From Bradyrhizobium manausense (GTDB lineage Bacteria > Pseudomonadota > Alphaproteobacteria > Rhizobiales > Xanthobacteraceae): a DNA stretch of 64,000 nucleotides. Position numbers and translations under genes: made by a program. The notes below the pieces were generated by a model that saw only the letters and a program-made list of their open reading frames with translations, was not told the origin of the DNA and did not search any database. Of the stretch, positions 52,565 through 60,879 are shown piece by piece. The stretch is taken from contig NZ_JAFCKB010000026.1 in NCBI RefSeq assembly GCF_018130615.1, positions 1 to 64,000 on the forward strand. The letters run 5' to 3'. How positions within the stretch are numbered: position 1 is the stretch's first letter; every line of letters starts with the position of its first letter.

Positions 52565-52784
52565 CGCCGCGCAGTTCGTGGCTGAGCCCGGCCTCGGTCA
52601 GGAGTTGCCGGGCCTCGGTGGCATCGTCCTCATGGACCAGGATCCGTCGCGGCAGGACGCCGAGCGAGCCCTCGATGACGCTCATGTTCTGGTCCAGCAC
52701 CAGATGATGGATGTTGGCACCGTCCAGCAGCGCGCCGATCGCCGACACCAGCACGATATCATTGGTCCGAACCAGTTCTCGCAA
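52557..52784 (-). CDS. DUF2007 small protein
   Basis: 75-residue protein of the DUF2007 family (putative signal-transducing protein): LVRTNDIVLVSAIGALLDGANIHHLVLDQNMSVIEGSLGVLPRRILVHEDDATEARQLLTEAG. The best start is a TTG at 52784 because AGGAG lies 8 bases before it and the reading begins exactly where family members do; no upstream ATG or GTG fits. Stop overlaps the methyltransferase start by 8 bases. The pair is conserved next to the polyprenyl synthase in alphaproteobacteria. Confidence 0.82.
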   Translation of the reverse strand: MRELVRTNDIVLVSAIGALLDGANIHHLVLDQNMSVIEGSLGVLPRRILVHEDDATEARQLLTEAGLSHELRGDD

Positions 52785-52913
52785 AACGGGTCTCCTGCCT
52801 GACGGGGGTGAACGGCAAATGTCAATGGTTCCACAGGCCTTGCCGCATCCCCGTCCAGTTTCTATTGTCTTTCCGTCAGAATAGCCCTTCCGGGGCAAAT
52901 ATTGGAGACCGGC

Positions 52914-53921
52914 GTGGCCGTCATCGTACCTTTCGAAACTCCCGGCGCGTCGATCGAAGAGCTGGTTGCCCTTGTCGCCCCTGATATGGAGCGCGTCAAC
53001 GCCACCATCCTGTCGCGGACCGGGTCGGACGTGACCATGATCCCGGAGGTCGCCAACCACCTCATCTCCTCCGGCGGCAAGCGGCTGCGGCCGATGCTGA
53101 CGCTCGCCATGGCCAACCTCGCCGGTTACACCGGCGACGGCCATATCAAGCTCGCCGCCTCCGTCGAATTCATGCACACCGCGACCCTGCTCCACGACGA
53201 CGTCGTCGACGAGAGCGAGATGCGCCGCGGCAAGCTCTCGGCGCGCATGCTCTGGGGCAACGAGGCGAGCGTGCTGGTCGGCGACTTCCTGCTCGGGCAA
53301 GCCTTCCGCATGATGGTCGAGGTCGGCTCGCTGCGCGCGCTGGACATTCTTTCCGCGGCCGCCGCCACCATCGCCGAGGGCGAGGTGATGCAGCTCGCCG
53401 CCGCCAAGAACACCGCGACCACCGAGGACGAATATCTCGCCGTGATCCGCGGCAAGACCGCCGAGCTGTTCGCGGCCGCCTGCGAAGTCGGGCCCGTGAT
53501 CGCCAACCGTCCCAAGGCCGAGCAGACCGCCTGCCGCTCGGTCGGCATGAATCTCGGCATCGCCTTCCAGCTCGTCGACGACGTGCTCGACTATGGCGGC
53601 AAGAGTGCAAAGCTCGGCAAGAACACCGGCGACGATTTCCGCGAGGGCAAGATCACGCTGCCCGTTGTGCTCGCCTTCCGTCGCGGCAACGACACCGAGC
53701 GCGCGTTCTGGATCAAGGCGCTCGAGCGCGGCGAGATCGGGGACGCCGACCTCGATCACGCCATCGGTCTGATGAACAAGCACCGCGCGCTCGAGGATAC
53801 GCTGAGCCGCGCCCAGCACTACGGCGCCATGGCCGTCGATGCGCTGGCGCTGTTCCCGTCCTCGCCGATGAAGAGCGCGCTGGAGCAGGTGGTGGCGTTC
53901 TGTCTGGCACGGTCGCATTAG
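52914..53921 (+). CDS. ispB: Polyprenyl (octaprenyl/decaprenyl) diphosphate synthase
   Basis: 335-residue trans-prenyltransferase making the quinone side chain. First Asp-rich motif LLHDDVVDES and second LVDDVLDYGG, with GGKRLRPMLTLAMANL and GDFLLGQAFRMMVEVGS. No bulky residue directly blocks the chain-length pocket, consistent with a C40-C50 product; the exact length is not readable. The GTG at 52914 is preferred (GGAG eight bases upstream); a TTG at 52902 is in frame but within the ribosome site. Confidence 0.9.
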   Translation: MAVIVPFETPGASIEELVALVAPDMERVNATILSRTGSDVTMIPEVANHLISSGGKRLRPMLTLAMANLAGYTGDGHIKLAASVEFMHTATLLHDDVVDESEMRRGKLSARMLWGNEASVLVGDFLLGQAFRMMVEVGSLRALDILSAAAATIAEGEVMQLAAAKNTATTEDEYLAVIRGKTAELFAAACEVGPVIANRPKAEQTACRSVGMNLGIAFQLVDDVLDYGGKSAKLGKNTGDDFREGKITLPVVLAFRRGNDTERAFWIKALERGEIGDADLDHAIGLMNKHRALEDTLSRAQHYGAMAVDALALFPSSPMKSALEQVVAFCLARSH

Positions 53922-53960
53922 CGGCGACGCGCTTAGGCGCCTGCGCACCCAAACCTCGGT

Positions 53961-54102
53961 GTCGTCCCGGCGAAGGCCGGGACCTATCCCGCGCGATCCA
54001 TTCGTCAGCGCGAGGTACGCGTACCGCGCCGACACATCTTCACCGCCAGCCTTCGCCAAACCACTCCGTGTGGTTATGGGCCCCGGCCTTCGCCGGAACG
54101 AC
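53961..54102. repeat. Bipartite 'GTCGTCCCGGCGAAGG' inverted repeat, copy 4
   Basis: Opens gtcgtcccggcgaaggccgg and closes ccggccttcgccggaacgac. Together with the next repeat (54139-54216) it fills most of the 466-base gap before the HxlR gene; the remaining sequence up to 54347 shows nothing else I can name. Confidence 0.8.
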
Positions 54103-54138
54103 ACCGTGGAGATAGCAGTCGCAACTGCATCAACACCG

Positions 54139-54216
54139 TCATTGTGAGCGCGCCGAAGCAATCCAGAATCCCTCCGCGGCAACGGACTGGCTTGCTTCGC
54201 TGTGCTCGCGATGACG
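54139..54216. repeat. 'GTCATTG.GAGCG' / 'CGC.ATGACG' bipartite repeat, copy 1
   Basis: Starts gtcattgtgagcgcgccgaagcaatccag and ends tggcttgcttcgctgtgctcgcgatgac. Same family as 63507-63592. Older-looking copy with several mismatches between arms. Confidence 0.7.
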
Positions 54217-54347
54217 GCACGTGACGCGCGGCCGTCGCTCACCAACTCGCATCTCAAACCGCGGCGCCAACTCTGATCACGGCGACAGCTCTCAGAAACA
54301 ATGTCGCAGCCTCAGCCCTCTCCTTCCCATCCACTCCCGCCCGCCAA

Positions 54348-54370
54348 GTGACTTGCATTTTGCAAGTCAC
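54348..54370 (+). promoter_or_regulatory. Perfect operator dyad of the HxlR regulator
   Basis: GTGACTTGCA, TTT, TGCAAGTCAC: ten-base arms with no mismatch, 18 bases before the start codon. The position over the ribosome/promoter region and the form of the site fit autorepression by the dimeric winged-helix protein encoded right behind it. Binding not proven. Confidence 0.8.
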
Positions 54371-54387
54371 GAACCTACCTTCCTGCC

Positions 54388-54903
54388 ATGCAGCCCAAAT
54401 TGCCCTCCATCCTGGAATGTCCGGTCGGCCGCGCCGTGGAGACGGTTGGCGAATGGTGGAGCATCCTGATCCTGCGGGATGCGCTTCAGGGCTCGACACG
54501 GTTTGACGAATTCGAGCGCAATCTCGGGATTGCGCCGAACATCTTGTCGCGACGCCTCGCCCATCTCACCAAGACTGGCATGTTCGTCCGTCGCCGTTAC
54601 AACGCACGGCCGCCACGCTACGAATATGTGCTGACGGACAAGGCGCGGGATTTCTTCCCCGTCATCGCGACGCTGCTCGCCTGGGGCAACAAGCATCTCG
54701 CGCCGAAGGGCGAATCCATCCTGCTGGCGAGCCGGGACGATCGCCGGCCGCTCGACCCGGTCGTGGTCGATGCCGCCGACCTGCAGCCGATCACGCTCGC
54801 CAATGCGGTGGTGATCGCAGGCCCCAGCGCCAGCCGCCTGATGCGGCGGCGGCTCACTTCGCTCAAAGCCATGAACCCGGCCATTGCGCCGGATGGAGAC
54901 TGA
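54388..54903 (+). CDS. HxlR family winged-helix transcription regulator
   Basis: 171-residue MarR-like regulator of the HxlR family. The DNA-binding domain spans about 10-105: CPVGRAVETVGEWWSILILRDALQGSTRFDEFERNLGIAPNILSRRLAHLTKTGMFVRRRYNARPPRYEYVLTDKARDFFPVI. One N-terminal Cys (C11) matches the redox-sensing Cys of HypR/QorR-like members. One base separates its stop from the ketosynthase start, so both are co-transcribed, and the operator lies just upstream. Ligand unknown; quinone or electrophile sensing is plausible. Confidence 0.88.
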   Translation: MQPKLPSILECPVGRAVETVGEWWSILILRDALQGSTRFDEFERNLGIAPNILSRRLAHLTKTGMFVRRRYNARPPRYEYVLTDKARDFFPVIATLLAWGNKHLAPKGESILLASRDDRRPLDPVVVDAADLQPITLANAVVIAGPSASRLMRRRLTSLKAMNPAIAPDGD

Positions 54904-54904
54904 T

Positions 54905-56167
54905 ATGCGTCGTGTCGTCGTGACGGGAATGGGCGCAGTGTCGCCGCTCGGCTGTGGTGTCGAATTGTCCTGGCGCCGGCTGCTCGCCGGCCAAAGCGGG
55001 CTGCGCCCGCTGCCCGAATGGGCGCAGGCGCTGCCGGCACGCATTGTCGGCCTCGTGCCCGACAAGGCCGATGATGCCGACGGCGGTTTCGATCCGGCAC
55101 AGGCTGCGGCACCAAAGGATCAGCGCAAGATGGACCGCTTCATTCTGTTCGCGTTGCTCGCGACGGCAGAAGCGGTGGCACAGGCCAAATGGATGCCGCG
55201 GGAAGCTGTGGCCCTGGAGCGAACCGCGACGATCATCGCCTCCGGCGTCGGCGGCTTCCCGGCGATGGCCGAGGCCGTGCGCATCACCGAGCAGCGCGGT
55301 GCGCGCCGGCTCTCGCCCTTCACGATCCCCTCGTTCCTCGCCAATCTCGCCGCCGGCCACGTCTCGATCAAATACGGCTATAAGGGCGCGCTTGGCACCC
55401 CCGTCACCGCATGTGCCGCTGGCGTGCAGGCAATCGGCGATGCCGCGCGCATGATCCGTGCCGGCGAGGCCGACGTCGCAATCTGCGGAGGCACTGAAGC
55501 CTGCATCGACATCGTCAGCCTCGGCGGCTTCGCGGCAGCGCGCGCGCTGTCGAGTTCCTTCAACGACGAGCCGGCGCGCGCCTCGCGCCCGTTCGATCGC
55601 GATCGCGACGGCTTTGTGATGGGCGAAGGCGCCGGCGTTCTCGTGGTCGAGGAGCTGGAACATGCGCTGGCGCGCGGCGCCGAGCCAATCGCCGAGATTG
55701 TCGGGTACGGCACCACGGCTGATGCCTACCACATGACATCGGGTCCGCCCGATGGCGACGGCGCCCGTCGCGCCATGGAGATTGCACTTCGGCAGGCGAA
55801 CCTTGCGCCGGCGGATCTGCAGCACCTCAACGCGCATGCGACCTCGACGCCCGCCGGTGACGAGAGCGAGCTCGGCGCGATCGGTGCGCTGTTCGGCCGC
55901 AGCAATTCCATCGCGGTGAGCGCGACCAAATCGGCCACCGGTCATCTGCTTGGCGCCGCCGGCGGGCTCGAAGCGATCTTCACGGTGCTCGCTCTGCGCG
56001 ACCAGATCGCGCCGCCGACGCTCAATTTCGAGAACCCCGACGCAGGGGCTGACGGTATCGACATCGTGGCAGGCCGCGCACGGCCGATGCCGATGCAGCA
56101 TGCGATCTCCAACGGCTTCGGGTTCGGCGGAGTAAACGCCAGCGCGATCTTCCGCCGCATGGGCTAG
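54905..56167 (+). CDS. Beta-ketoacyl-ACP synthase II-like enzyme
   Basis: 420-residue FabF-like condensing enzyme. The catalytic triad is intact: C170 (TPVTACAAGVQ), H311 (NAHATSTPAGD) and H347 (SATGHLLGAAGG). MRRVVVTGMGAVSPLGCGVE is the typical FabF start. No acyl carrier, malonyl-transferase or reductase genes lie beside it, so it is more likely an auxiliary synthase under HxlR control than the main FabF. Substrate chain unknown. Confidence 0.88.
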   Translation: MRRVVVTGMGAVSPLGCGVELSWRRLLAGQSGLRPLPEWAQALPARIVGLVPDKADDADGGFDPAQAAAPKDQRKMDRFILFALLATAEAVAQAKWMPREAVALERTATIIASGVGGFPAMAEAVRITEQRGARRLSPFTIPSFLANLAAGHVSIKYGYKGALGTPVTACAAGVQAIGDAARMIRAGEADVAICGGTEACIDIVSLGGFAAARALSSSFNDEPARASRPFDRDRDGFVMGEGAGVLVVEELEHALARGAEPIAEIVGYGTTADAYHMTSGPPDGDGARRAMEIALRQANLAPADLQHLNAHATSTPAGDESELGAIGALFGRSNSIAVSATKSATGHLLGAAGGLEAIFTVLALRDQIAPPTLNFENPDAGADGIDIVAGRARPMPMQHAISNGFGFGGVNASAIFRRMG

Positions 56168-56211
56168 ACGAGAGGTCTTGCAATCGCGCCGCGCTGCGCT
56201 ACGAAAACAGG

Positions 56212-56844
56212 ATGATCGACACGAATATCTGGCTGTTCCTTGCTGCCGCCCTCGTCATTGCCGCCATTCCCGGCCCCGGCATCTTCTACGTCGCGGCGCG
56301 AACCTTGTCGGAAGGGCGCGCCAGCGGCTTTGCTTCGACCGCGGGCACGGCGCTGGGCGGCCTGGTTCATGTCGTCGCCGGCAGCCTCGGCATCTCCGCT
56401 ATCATCTTGGCGAGTGCCGAGCTGTTTACGGCCGTGAAATTTGTCGGCGCACTCTATCTGGTCTGGCTCGGCATCAAGACTTTTCGAAGCGCCGGCCACG
56501 CCCGGCCGCTCGGGAGCGAAACCGTCGGCGACAAGCGCGCCTTCCGCGACGGGGTCCTGGTCGAGGCACTGAACCCGAAGACCGCAGCGTTTTTCCTCGC
56601 CTTCATCCCGCAATTCCTCGATCCCGCGGGAACGAGCCCCACGCTGCAATTCATCGTGCTTGGCGCCATCTCGGTGACGCTGAACACGTTCGCCGATATC
56701 GGCGTGGTGCTGATGGCGTCCGCGACCCGCACGCAGCTGATCGGGCGGCCGCTTCTGATGCGTCGCCTGACGCAAGGCTCAGGGCTCTTCATCGCCGGCC
56801 TCGGCCTGTCGCTCGCGCTGGCGAGGCGGCCCGTGAATGGATAG
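56212..56844 (+). CDS. LysE family translocator
   Basis: 210-residue, six-span exporter of the LysE/RhtB family (amino acids and related small molecules). AAIPGPGIFYVAARTLSEGRASGFASTAGTALGGLVHVVAGSLG and AEALNP-like VEALNPKTAAFFLAFIPQFLDP are the conserved loops. Translation follows the ketosynthase by 44 bases and overlaps the hydrolase gene by eight bases. Substrate unknown. Confidence 0.9.
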   Translation: MIDTNIWLFLAAALVIAAIPGPGIFYVAARTLSEGRASGFASTAGTALGGLVHVVAGSLGISAIILASAELFTAVKFVGALYLVWLGIKTFRSAGHARPLGSETVGDKRAFRDGVLVEALNPKTAAFFLAFIPQFLDPAGTSPTLQFIVLGAISVTLNTFADIGVVLMASATRTQLIGRPLLMRRLTQGSGLFIAGLGLSLALARRPVNG

Positions 56845-57727
56845 CGCCACGATGACCGTCCCGCAAAGCCGCTATTACGAGTCTCACGGCCTGCGTCTGC
56901 ATTATGCAGATTGGGGTAACGAGAATGCGCCGCCTCTCATCCTGGTCCATGGCGGCCGGGATCATTGCCGGAGCTGGGACGCCATCGCCCGCTCATTGCA
57001 GCCGCACTTCCACGTGATCGCGCCCGATCTGCGCGGCCACGGCGATTCCGACTGGACGAAGGGCGGCAGCTACGCGCTGACCGAGTATGTCTACGATCTC
57101 ACCCAGCTCGTCCGCAGCATCGCGGCGCCCCAAGTAACTCTCATCGGCCATTCGATGGGCGGAATGGTGAGTCTCATCTTCTCGGGTTCATTCCCCGAGC
57201 TGGTCTCGAAACTCGTCGTTCTCGACGGCGTAACGATGCTGCCGGATTCACCCAAACCGCCGACGCATGAGCGCATCGGCAAATGGGCCGCCCAGCTCGA
57301 CAGACTGCACGATCGCACGCCGCGCCGCTATGCGACCCTCGAGGACGCGGCTGCGCAGATGATACTTCACAACAAGCGGCTCTCCCGTGATCTCGCGCTG
57401 CATCTTGCCACCTACGGCGCGCGGCAGAATGAAGACGGCACCTATAGCTGGAAGTTCGATCCCTACCAGCGCGCCAGTGCGCCGCACCGGCTCTGGCCGG
57501 ACGATCACGTCGCCCTGTGGTCGCGCATCACTTGTCCCACTCTGCTGCTGAATGCCGGCGAGAGCTTTCTCGCCGGCACTCGGTCGGCGGGACTGGAGCG
57601 CTATTTCCGAGAGGCGCGGATCGAGACCATCGCCGGCGCCGGCCACTGGCTGCAGCACGACAAGCCTGAGGAGGTGCTGGGTAAGATCCGGCGATTCTTG
57701 GGATTGGCCGAGGACGGCGCAGGTTAG
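56837..57727 (+). CDS. Alpha/beta hydrolase
   Basis: 296-residue hydrolase with the fold's hallmarks: oxyanion loop LVHGGRDHCRSW, nucleophile elbow GHSMGG (Ser near residue 107), the acid (LLLNAGESFL region) and H near the C terminus (GAGHWLQHDKPEEV). The lid is short. Members act on esters, epoxides or haloalkanes; substrate cannot be told. Coupled to the LysE gene by an eight-base overlap. Confidence 0.86.
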   Translation: MDSATMTVPQSRYYESHGLRLHYADWGNENAPPLILVHGGRDHCRSWDAIARSLQPHFHVIAPDLRGHGDSDWTKGGSYALTEYVYDLTQLVRSIAAPQVTLIGHSMGGMVSLIFSGSFPELVSKLVVLDGVTMLPDSPKPPTHERIGKWAAQLDRLHDRTPRRYATLEDAAAQMILHNKRLSRDLALHLATYGARQNEDGTYSWKFDPYQRASAPHRLWPDDHVALWSRITCPTLLLNAGESFLAGTRSAGLERYFREARIETIAGAGHWLQHDKPEEVLGKIRRFLGLAEDGAG

Positions 57728-57734
57728 CTACGCT

Positions 57735-57856
57735 GGAGTGGGCAAAGCGACTTGTCCGCCGTAGCTCGAAGAGCGAAGGCGGAGGCAATGCCCACGCCTT
57801 CGAACGCGTCATATCTATACATGGTGGGCACGGCGCTATCGCGCCTCTGCCCCCTA
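57735..57856. repeat. 'GTAGGGTAGGCAAAG' bipartite inverted repeat, copy 2
   Basis: Starts ctggagtgggcaaagcgacttgtccg and ends ggtgggcacggcgctatcgcgcctctgcccccta. Inner part has 'gaaggcggaggcaatgcccacgcc'. Decayed relative of 23025-23113, placed between convergent alpha/beta hydrolase and ispE genes. Confidence 0.65.
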
Positions 57857-57879
57857 CGGCACCGTCTTCCGGGAAACAG

Positions 57880-58764
57880 CTAGCTCAATGTCCCCGCATG
57901 CACCCACCAGCCCGGATGATCCGCGCGGATCTTCTCGGCAGCGGCGTGCGCCTCGGCGGGCAGGCCGTAGATCGCAAAACAGGTCGCGCCCGAGCCTGAC
58001 ATGCGCGCGAGCTTGACGCCGGCGGAAGAGCGCAAAGCGCCCAGCACGTCACCGATCACTGGCTCGATACGCATCGCAGGCGCCTCGAGGTCGTTGGCCA
58101 CCGCGTCGAGAACCGCGACCCAATCGGCGATCGATCCGCCCGCCTCCGGCCAGGCCGGAGCTGCGAGGACCGAGGTCGCGCCGACCAGGAGCTCACCATT
58201 GCGCAAGCCGAGCGCCTGGAACACGTCCTTGGTCGCGACCGGCACGCGCGGATTGACCATCACGCAGGGCATGCTCGGCAACGCCAGCGGCAGCAGCTGC
58301 TCTCCGACCCCGGTCATGTCGCAGGCACGCGAGAGCAGGCACACCGGCACATCGGCACCGGTCGCGAGCGCGACCTCCTGGAGCCTGGGATCATCGAGCG
58401 ACAGATTGTTGAGACGCGCCAGCAGGCGCAGTGCCGCCGCCGCATCCGCCGAGCCGCCGCCGATACCGGCTGCGACCGGCAAGACCTTGTCGAGCGCGAA
58501 GGCGCCGAGCTTCAAATTCGGCACGGCGTCGGCCAACAATTTTGCAGCCTTGAACACGAGATTATCCGACGTGTCGCCGCAGGCCGCTGCAAGCGGCCCC
58601 GTGGTCGCAAGCCTGAGCTCGCCACCCGGCTCCAGCGTGAGCCGGTCAGCACAGTCGGCAAACGCAACCACGCTTTCGAGATCATGATAGCCGTCGGCAC
58701 GGCGGCCGATCACGCGAAGGCTCAGATTGACCTTCGCGCGCCCTTCTTCAACCAACGCCGGCAT
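57880..58764 (-). CDS. ispE: 4-diphosphocytidyl-2-C-methyl-D-erythritol kinase
   Basis: 294-residue GHMP kinase of the non-mevalonate isoprenoid route. AKVNLSLRVIGRRADGYHDLESVV (substrate part), ATP loop PVAAGIGGGSADAAAALRLL and C-terminal MSGSGATCFAIYG are all conserved. Likely expressed with the TPR gene 24 bases upstream on the same strand. Confidence 0.95.
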   Translation of the reverse strand: MPALVEEGRAKVNLSLRVIGRRADGYHDLESVVAFADCADRLTLEPGGELRLATTGPLAAACGDTSDNLVFKAAKLLADAVPNLKLGAFALDKVLPVAAGIGGGSADAAAALRLLARLNNLSLDDPRLQEVALATGADVPVCLLSRACDMTGVGEQLLPLALPSMPCVMVNPRVPVATKDVFQALGLRNGELLVGATSVLAAPAWPEAGGSIADWVAVLDAVANDLEAPAMRIEPVIGDVLGALRSSAGVKLARMSGSGATCFAIYGLPAEAHAAAEKIRADHPGWWVHAGTLS

Positions 58765-58788
58765 TGGCGATGCCCCCTCAACGCAGCC

Positions 58789-60585
58789 TTAACCGCCCTT
58801 GTCGTCGTCTTTCTTCTTATCCGCCTGCGCGGCCGAAGAGTTCGAATTATCGTCGCTCATGCCGTTGGCGATCTTGGCCTCGATCTTCTGCAGATCGTCC
58901 GCCTCGGGCTTGAGATCACGGGCATGCGCCCACTGGAATTTGGCCTCCAGCGTGCGGCCGACGCGCCAATAGGCGTCGCCGAGATGGTCGTTGATGGTGG
59001 GATCCTCGGGCTTGAGATCGATCGCGCGCTCGAGGTTCTTCACCGCCTCTTCGTAGTTGCCGATGCGGTAGTAGGCCCAGCCGAGGGAATCGACGATGTA
59101 CCCGTCGTCGGGGCGCTGCTCGACGGCACGCTTGATCATCTTCATGCCTTCGTCGAGATTCACGCCCTGGTCGATCCAGGAATAACCGAGATAGTTCAGG
59201 ACATGCGCTTGGTCGGGCTGCAGCTCGAGCGCCTTCTTCATGTCGGCTTCCGCGTTGCCCCACTGCTTGGAGCGCTCCTCGCAGATGCCGCGATAATAGT
59301 ACCAGACGCTGTTGGCCTTGTCGTTGCCGGCCGGCAGCACGTCGATGCCTTGCGAATAGGTCGCGCCGCAGTCGCTGAACTTCTTGCGGCCGCGCTCGAG
59401 ATTGCCGAGCGCCATGATGGCTTCGAGATCCTTGGAGTCCTCCGATATGACGCCCTTGAGGATCTTGATCGCCTCGTCGGTACGGTCGGCCGAATCCAGA
59501 TCGATGGCGAGCTGAATCTGCGCGTTGCGCTTCAAGGGCGAGCTCGACGGCACGCGCTCGTAGATCTTGATCGCCATCTGCGGCCGCTTCACCGATTCAT
59601 AGAGGTCGGCGAGCGAAAGCAACGCCAGCGGATGATTGGGCTGGAGATAGAGCGCGAGTTGGAGATAGACCAGCGCGAGATCTTCGCCGCCGCGGCGGGT
59701 CAACATCGCGCCGATGCCGTAGAGAGCCTCGGCCGCACCGGCCTGCGGGGAATCGACCAGCGATGGCATCTTCTTGCCGGCCTTGGTCTCTCGCAGGCCT
59801 TCCACGATCAGCGGATGACGGGCGAGCTTCTTGTCGAAGGCTTCATAGATCGCGGTCGCAGAGGCCGCATCCTTGTTGCGCGACAGCCAGCGCGCATAGG
59901 CCTCGCTGACGCGCAGCATGGAATCGTCGAGCTTATAGGCGCGCTCGAAGCGGGGGCCCGCGTCCTTCTCCTTGCCGGCGTTCTCGAGGATCATGCCGGC
60001 GTGCAGATCCTTGAACAGCGGATACCACTCCGGGCCCGCCAGCTTGTCGATCGTCGCAACCGCGCTCTTGGCATCGCCCGCACCATAGGCCGCCCAGCCG
60101 GACAGAAGCGTCGCGACGAGATCGGTGATCGGCCCGCGAATCGACTGGTTGATGTTGCTCTGCGCGCTCGGATATTTCTTCAGCTTCAAATCATGCACGC
60201 CGACCACGAGGCGTGCGATGCGATTGGTCTTGTCGATGGCGAGGATGCGCTCGGCGAGCTTGATCGCTTCTTCGAGGTCGCCATCGTCGACCGAGGAGAT
60301 GAAGGCGCGGTCGAGCAGCTCGTTGTTCTTGGGATCGGTCCGCAGCGCAGAGCGGTAGAAGGCGGCGGCAGAGCTCGCGTCGCGCTCGACATTGGCATGA
60401 CGGGCGGCGAGATAGCTGCCAGCGGTGGTGAGCGACTTCAGATCGTTTCGGGTCGGAAACGGCGCCGCCGTATCGGCCGGATGATCCGGCGTCTGCGCCA
60501 GCACCCCGCCGGGGACCGCCACGATCGCAGAACCGACAAGGGCGATGGCAGCAGCAGTCCAGCGGTTGAAACGATTTGAAAACAT
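58789..60585 (-). CDS. TPR repeat protein of the cell envelope
   Basis: 598-residue protein with a signal peptide (MFSNRFNRWTAAAIALVGSAIVAVPGGVLAQT). The mature part consists of tetratricopeptide repeats, clearest at about 340-570 (LYLQPNHPLALLSLADLYE, LELQPDQAHVLNYLGYSWIDQG, YIVDSLGWAYYRIGNYEEAVKNLERAIDLKPEDPTINDHLGDAYWRVG). Ends in a Lys/Asp-rich tail. Probably a scaffold in the periplasm or outer membrane. Start at 60585 (MFSNR) is placed by the signal peptide. No Cys at a lipobox. Confidence 0.85.
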   Translation of the reverse strand: MFSNRFNRWTAAAIALVGSAIVAVPGGVLAQTPDHPADTAAPFPTRNDLKSLTTAGSYLAARHANVERDASSAAAFYRSALRTDPKNNELLDRAFISSVDDGDLEEAIKLAERILAIDKTNRIARLVVGVHDLKLKKYPSAQSNINQSIRGPITDLVATLLSGWAAYGAGDAKSAVATIDKLAGPEWYPLFKDLHAGMILENAGKEKDAGPRFERAYKLDDSMLRVSEAYARWLSRNKDAASATAIYEAFDKKLARHPLIVEGLRETKAGKKMPSLVDSPQAGAAEALYGIGAMLTRRGGEDLALVYLQLALYLQPNHPLALLSLADLYESVKRPQMAIKIYERVPSSSPLKRNAQIQLAIDLDSADRTDEAIKILKGVISEDSKDLEAIMALGNLERGRKKFSDCGATYSQGIDVLPAGNDKANSVWYYYRGICEERSKQWGNAEADMKKALELQPDQAHVLNYLGYSWIDQGVNLDEGMKMIKRAVEQRPDDGYIVDSLGWAYYRIGNYEEAVKNLERAIDLKPEDPTINDHLGDAYWRVGRTLEAKFQWAHARDLKPEADDLQKIEAKIANGMSDDNSNSSAAQADKKKDDDKGG

Positions 60586-60879
60586 CAGGGCTCGCCTTGA
60601 GTTGGTGGTGCCTGGGTTTGAAGCAAAAGGCCGTCTCGCACGCGAACGCGGCCGGCGACATCGAGACCCGGAACCGTCGGGTCCGGACAATGCCGCTTTT
60701 GGCGCGTCACCGCAAGGATTCGGACCGGGTGCCCCCCTCCGCACGCCCCAAATCGGCCAATGACCGTCAAGAGCGCCCCAAGACGCCGCTACTATGGCCT
60801 TATCGTGGCCGGGAGCACCCGTGGTCCTGCCGTCCTCACGCGAACGTGCGCCAGATCACGCTTTGTGACCCTGCGGCCC
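60586..60879. other. Intergenic region between the TPR gene and the ETF-QO gene
   Basis: 294 bases with no gene I can support; short frames here have no protein character. It should hold the TPR-ispE promoter. A pair 'catcgagacccggaacc' / 'gtcgggtccgg' near 60660-60690 can form a weak stem. Nothing else stands out. Confidence 0.5.

Noticed and set aside
58684-60579. Open frame of about 630 codons opposite the TPR and ispE genes
   Set aside because: Antisense shadow; it spans two real genes and the gap between them and shows no family features.
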